Positions 59,356 to 64,000 of a stretch of 64,000 bases of DNA are shown here, piece by piece (position 1 is the first letter of the stretch; each line of letters starts with the position of its first letter). The position numbers and the translations under genes are program-made. The stretch is from Sipunculus nudus (lineage: Eukaryota > Annelida > Sipuncula > Golfingiida > Sipunculidae), in NCBI GenBank assembly GCA_026874595.1, contig CM049319.1, positions 319,501 through 383,500 of the forward strand. The letters are read 5' to 3'. The notes under the pieces are model-generated. The model was given only the letters and a program-made list of their open reading frames with translations. It searched no databases and was not told the origin of the DNA.

Positions 59356-60562
59356 CTAATTTGATATACTCTCACAAGAGTCATAAAAGGACTTAGCCTT
59401 ATTTAAAGAATACTCCTCACAGGAGTCTTGAAAGGACCCTGCCTTATTAAATTCCTCACAGGAATCAACTGAGGTTTTTACCCCGCAAGCTACAAATTCT
59501 TCTTTGGAGTCAGTTGCCACGTTGGCGCCCGTAGCATCAGACTCTTTATTGGAGTCAAAAAAGGGGTTGATTATACTGATACCATACTGATTCACATTCT
59601 TGTTTGAGAATGACTGGTTTGATTTGCTAGTAAAGGACATTTTGTGTGTTAATGAATAATCATCAGCTAATTGAGCAGCAATGTCAAGTGTTTCAGGACT
59701 TTTCTCATCAAGAAAAGTTTTAACATCTGCGTTAATGCAGCGCTTAAATTTTTCAAGCAAAATTAACTGGCGCAAATTGTCATGATCTTTCATTACATAT
59801 TTAGAACTACACCAGCAATCAAACAACTGCTCTTTTGTCCTAGTAAACTCTACGTCGGTCTGTTTTTTGCACTTTTCCCAATTTCTGAATTTCTGGCGGT
59901 AACCTCCAGAACTAACTCATAACTTTTTAGGATTAACCGTTTAAGGTGGTCATTGTCAGCAGTGGCTTCTACTGAAAGCTCTGTATAAATTTCTCTGGCC
60001 TTGCCAGTCAACACACTTTGTAATTGCATTGTCCAATTTTCCTTAGGCCATTTTAAATTTTCAGCTACCTTCTCAAAGTGTAAGAAATATTTATCAACCT
60101 CTTTTTCTTGAAAAGGTGGTACAAGTCTAATGTGTTCAGTAACATCAAAACTGTGAGTTGGGGCAGCACTTAGACTATGTTCTAGGTTAAGTCTTTCTAA
60201 CTCCAGTCGTTTTAACTCAATTTCTTTTTATTTTCTAGTCTTTCTCTTTCTAACCTTTCATGTTCTTCCCTCTCTTCTCTTTGTTTTTCTAATTCTAATT
60301 GTTTTAATGCTGTTTCATGTTGCATTTCTCACTTTTTTAATTCTAACTGCATAGCAAGGCTGTCATTTTTTTATGTTTCCACTTCACTCTCTTTGCTAAC
60401 TAGATCTTGCATGATTTTAGCAACGATATCAGCCTTTCTCAAAGCCTTTTTCACACTTAGCCCTAAGTGTTGTCCCAAATGCAACAACTGATCTTTTGTC
60501 AACTGTTCAAGTTGATCAGGGTCAGGATCTCCAACAAATGTCTCAGGTTTGAAATCTGCCAT
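59356..60562 (-). pseudogene. Gag region of element B, heavily broken
   Basis: It starts with ATG at 60562-60560 and encodes MADFKPETFVGDPDPDQLEQ and a helical LTKDQLLHLGQHLGLSVKKA segment resembling a SAP-like helix-turn-helix, then stops at 60371. Glu/Arg/Leu-rich helix and capsid-like blocks follow in shifting frames. The last frame (59826-59356) ends in repeated acidic 'DSCEE/DSKEE' motifs. No zinc knuckle was seen, unlike element A. Confidence 0.65.
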
Positions 60563-60706
60563 GTTTAGATGTTAAAACAACAACAAAAAACCACTGAGAT
60601 AAATCTTGTAAACAATGTAATGTAAACAATGTGTAATCTTGTAAACAATGTATGATAAAACAATGTGTCCAGGCCAAGGCCTAACAAATTTTCAAAACTA
60701 TTAAGC

Positions 60707-60724
60707 ATCCCGGACGAGCCCTAA
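60707..60724 (-). other. Primer binding site of element B, tRNA-Pro type
   Basis: On the minus strand, after the LTR and a short AT stretch: TTAGGGCTCGTCCGGGAT. Fifteen bases (60707-60721) equal the complement of the 3' end of animal tRNA-Pro, with a mismatch at the CCA-pairing end. Confidence 0.7.
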
Positions 60725-60730
60725 ATTTTA

Positions 60731-61604
60731 TGTTATGGAACCTAATATTATTAGATCAAGTAGTCATGACAAGCATTAATTTGGTTATGGAGATAAAACA
60801 AAATCAGATTCTGTAATACTAGGCAGCGTGAAATGGCCTGGGTGAATGAATAAAGAAGTCAGTGGTTTTGTGTTAACAAATAATTATAATTTATTCTTAA
60901 AACAACCCTAACATTACAATACACTAAATCAATACAATTTCACAGAAAATCATTAGGTACAACAGCAATTCAATACAATTTCACAGTATAATAAAATGTA
61001 CAGTACCTGGATACCACCACTGTCACAGTGACAAAAAGTCCTTTAAAGCATATAATCCAGATGAACAGTTCACATAAATCTTCTTAGAGAATAACAGTCC
61101 AGTTCAATCACAAAATCAATTTGTTGTAATCCAAAAGTGAAGTTTTGGTAGTGATCCCAAAGGCAAACTGAAGACTAATTAAAATCCGTTGCATATTTGA
61201 AGAAGATCTATAACTGCCGCAATTATCGGAAAAGGTCCACAAACTGACACAAACTCTTCTGTGTCCGCTGGAATATCTCTGACATCTCTCCCAGCTCTAA
61301 AACACAGCCCCTGATTCATCACTTTTCACCTCAAGCCGAGAACTTTCCATTTCCCGAACAATCAAAAGAACCCAATAATACACTCATTACAGGAAACATC
61401 CAGAACAACAAATGCTGTGTTTCTACTTATAAGGGTTCACACATGGGCCGGACAGGCGAGAAAGCCCCAGACTAGCATGACCACTGTGTTTACACGACAG
61501 ACCCCACGTGTGGGCCGGGCTATGCCGCCATAGCAATGGACAATACTAGCGCTGCATATACACATGTAAGACTGCTGCATACAATAAAAGAGACATCTGT
61601 AACA
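60731..61604 (-). repeat. 5' LTR of element B
   Basis: Same ends as the partner LTR (plus strand TGTTATGGAACC...CATCTGTAACA), 25 bases longer overall because of indels. Confidence 0.9.
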
Positions 61605-64000
61605 ATAGGTATAATCTAATGATCATTTAATGGTATATTATAATATTCATTTTGATCTCTATTATAATTGTCACCAGAGGACTGTGACTTTTTGTGTATA
61701 TATTTGGATATAGGGAGTATGATCAGATAATTGTTTTGCAGATTATATTAGCATGAGAAACTCAGTTAGGAGTAGCATGTGGTTTGTTTGATATCAACAT
61801 TCAAAAGCTTTGGCGATCAGTATAGAACACCTACACCTTGATGTTCCTTTCTTAAGCTGTTAGAAGCTGATCTTGTACGATGGTCTCCTTAGCAATGGAC
61901 TGTTTAGCTGGTGCCAACATGTCCATGTCCGTCTGTGTGTTTCACTGAGAGTAGTTTTTCCCCACGTATTATGCCTGGGGGTGTGTCCACTGTAATTTGA
62001 TGTTTGTTATGGTGGAACAGATGAATAGTGATGACGATTGGCGGCAGAGTCTGGCAGGACTTGTGACGTCAGGAACCGGAATAAAATTGGAGAGTGGGCA
62101 ATTGTCGTCACAAGAACCGGTAGCTGCTCTGAGAGTGGCGTCTTACCTGTGTGTAGCTGCAAGCAGTCCGTCCGGCTGGTCTGCTTTTCTTCGTTGCACC
62201 TTGTGGGGCTGTAGTGTCATAGTGTATGGACATTCTAGTCTGAGGGAGCCGTCTGCTGACATTGTGTGCAGTACTGAAGAGACTGTAGTGATGTTTGCTG
62301 ATGGACAGGCAATTCAGGTCGTTTAGAGAGCTCCCAGTAACAGGCTGTGTTTTGATGCGGAGATATAATGGTGCTGAAATTTGTGGATTAACACTTGATT
62401 TGTATCCATGGACTGTAACGTGTGTTCTGCTGTGATGGCCATCTGCTAGAGGAGAACTACAGTGTGAGTCAGTGGTTTGGAGTTTACTGTGTACACAGGG
62501 ATTATGCTAGAACTGTGGAGTGTGGAGTCATGTGATGTGAATCAGCTGTTTGGAGGACTTTGTGTATGTGCTCTGTTGAACAGGACTGTGTGATTACGTT
62601 CATAGATGTTGACATACCTCAGTGACCTGTAACTATTCTTTTATATTTGTTATTATATTATTTTGCTATCCTACGTTTGTCTTTGAGTATATTTGGAGGT
62701 TAACATGTGTATGTATATTTACTGAGGTCTGCCTGTTGATTTGACTGACTGTAAAAGAACCTGGGAAGTCAATCATCCGCGGTGTGACAATAATGTTAGT
62801 TTTAGGTTTATTATAATGTTCAATTTAACATACATTATAATGTTCACTTTAAGGTATATTATGATGTTCATTTTAAGGTATATTATGATGTTCATTTTAA
62901 GATATATCATAATATTTATTTAAAAGCATATTGTATGTACATTTTAAGGTAAATGTTAATGTTTATTTTAAAGTATATTATGTTTATTTTAGTGTCATTT
63001 TTAAAGAAACTATTTAAAAGATATATGTCTCTAACAGAATATTACAATAATCAAATAATGAACTGAACTGAAGGACAATTATTGATAATTTAACAGTGTA
63101 AAAGATAAATTGGCAATTCCCAGGCTTATCTTTGATTTTTACAAACAAAAAACATCCAATTAAATTAAAATTCTTCTTGTTCACATCACATTGCTGCCTG
63201 CATTATAATATTATTCCAACATTTCTCTAAGGCTGTATTAAATGAGACCCACTTATGGGATAAAAATGAGGAAACAGTTCCTGAAAGTTTACCAGTGTCT
63301 AGGCCTGTCACTTAAAGGGCTGCCGGAAATGTGAGAGAACTAGACCAACCAGCCACAGGAATCACCACTACTACACACATCAGTTCCTTACTAATTAATA
63401 GTTAATGAACCTGTATTTGTCCAGTAATAAATTAATTATTTCCATACATTATCTATTTAAAATGCTAAGATATAAATAGATAAATATGATTCCCAGATCT
63501 ATAGCACAGTATTCGATCTGTCCCACACAAAAATTAAACCTAGCTTCTCAGCTCTGTTGGCCAGTATTAAGGTATTTGACTGGAAAAAAATTAATGATGC
63601 ATGGAAAAACAATGACCTGTGACATACACTATCAAGATAGTCCTTATTGCCCCTCAGGGATTAACCCAAAGTAAACAGATCTGGAATGCTCCACACCTTA
63701 GTATGCCACAAAGCACGCTAAATGTTGGCTGTTAACTGATATTTTATGGAGTTAATGTGTCAGGTCACGGAGGTAAGTGTCACTTTTTATGACTAGAGTC
63801 TTTCCCCCTGAGACTTGTTGATGTCACCAGAGACTCCTCTTGTCTGACCGATCCTAATGTTACATGTCTCTCATACCCGAGGCTTAATGTGCGTTTGGCA
63901 CATTTTTAGTTGGAGGAGGCTATTAATCAGCATGCAGCATGGTAAGGCCATATTGTCTTAAAACATATTCATTAACCTCTTTTTGAGAGTGTTTTTCAAC
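61605..64000. other. Sequence right of element B, no gene recognised
   Basis: A 109-codon plus-strand frame (61997-62326) follows a GGAACAG and has fairly high CG content with a GTGACGTCA motif (62061-62069), but shows no family motif or matching exon. 62740-62800 ends in GGTGTGACA, which could be an LTR edge, but no partner is seen. 62808-62935 is a short tandem repeat of about 27 bp ('tataatgttcattttaaggt'). From 63000 on nothing is recognised. Missing 5' exons of the coiled-coil gene may lie beyond 64000. Confidence 0.4.

Larger units (their letters stand above)
54851..61604 (-). mobile_element. LTR retrotransposon B, integrase before RT, degraded
   Basis: 6,754 bp on the minus strand. 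LTRs at 54851-55699 and 60731-61604 (849 and 874 bp, with several indels and many substitutions, so clearly older than element A). Ends are TGTTAC...ATAACA in element orientation. The 4-bp target duplication is ATAG (54847-54850 and 61605-61608). Order along the minus strand: Gag, protease, integrase, RT, RNase H, the same unusual order as element A but with clearly different proteins, PBS and LTRs. Frameshifts and stops occur in every domain. It lies in the same orientation as the host gene, inside its intron. Confidence 0.9.

Noticed and set aside
61997-62326. Possible gene of 109 residues
   Set aside because: No family motif, no joining exon and no strong codon signal; kept only as a note.
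62740-62802. Possible LTR edge ending GGTGTGACA
   Set aside because: No partner LTR, primer site or target duplication could be found nearby.
1-64000. tRNA, rRNA or other structured RNA genes
   Set aside because: None was recognised by eye; the only tRNA-like match is the primer binding site of element B.

Overview
This is animal nuclear DNA with spliced genes and very dense repeats. No bacterial or organellar signature was seen. The likely source is a mollusc, probably a bivalve. That is inferred from the style of the interspersed repeats (ends rich in TCGTCCGTC, and tandem-repeat cores inside hairpin-ended elements); no species-level marker was found.

Host genes. (1) The last three coding exons of a plus-strand gene (7672-7767, 9138-9204, 9827-10000) join in phase and encode the C-terminus of NDUFA9, a mitochondrial complex I accessory subunit. 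(2) A minus-strand gene covers about 38.5-54.4 kb. Eight exons with GT-AG borders and matching phases give 780 residues of a coiled-coil protein ending in an IQ-like motif. Its 5' end lies beyond 54430 and I could not name it. (3) An orphan plus-strand terminal exon at 29728-29994 encodes 88 residues of unknown family.

Mobile elements. Two full-length LTR retrotransposons are present: element A (12567-19230, plus) inside a minisatellite behind NDUFA9, and element B (54851-61604, minus) inside an intron of the coiled-coil gene. Both have Ty3/gypsy-type proteins in the order Gag-protease-integrase-reverse transcriptase-RNase H. Integrase before RT is normal for Ty1/copia but is known in Ty3/gypsy only for the unusual Gmr1-like lineage. 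Both copies are disrupted. There are also several hairpin-ended, tandem-repeat-bearing families with Helitron/Helentron-like architecture (19911-22595, 25113-26990, 39042-41081, and a dispersed family at 269, 3069, 24754, 30024 and 31740), and at least four inverted-repeat DNA elements (27231-28438, 30425-30615, 33742-35320, 49667-50447).

Layout. 1-7.6 kb: interspersed and tandem repeats. 7.6-10.3 kb: NDUFA9 3' end. 10.4-19.3 kb: 68-bp minisatellite split by element A. 19.9-24.7 kb: satellite-bearing element and diverged repeats. 24.7-36.8 kb: nested repeats around the orphan exon. 36.8-54.4 kb: the coiled-coil gene, whose introns hold large minisatellites that abut exon borders. 54.9-61.6 kb: element B. 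61.6-64 kb: sequence without a recognised gene.

The most unusual points are the two integrase-first gypsy elements; a 57-bp minisatellite of about 40 units made from an exon end plus its own 5' splice site; and two unrelated repeat families that share one terminal design.
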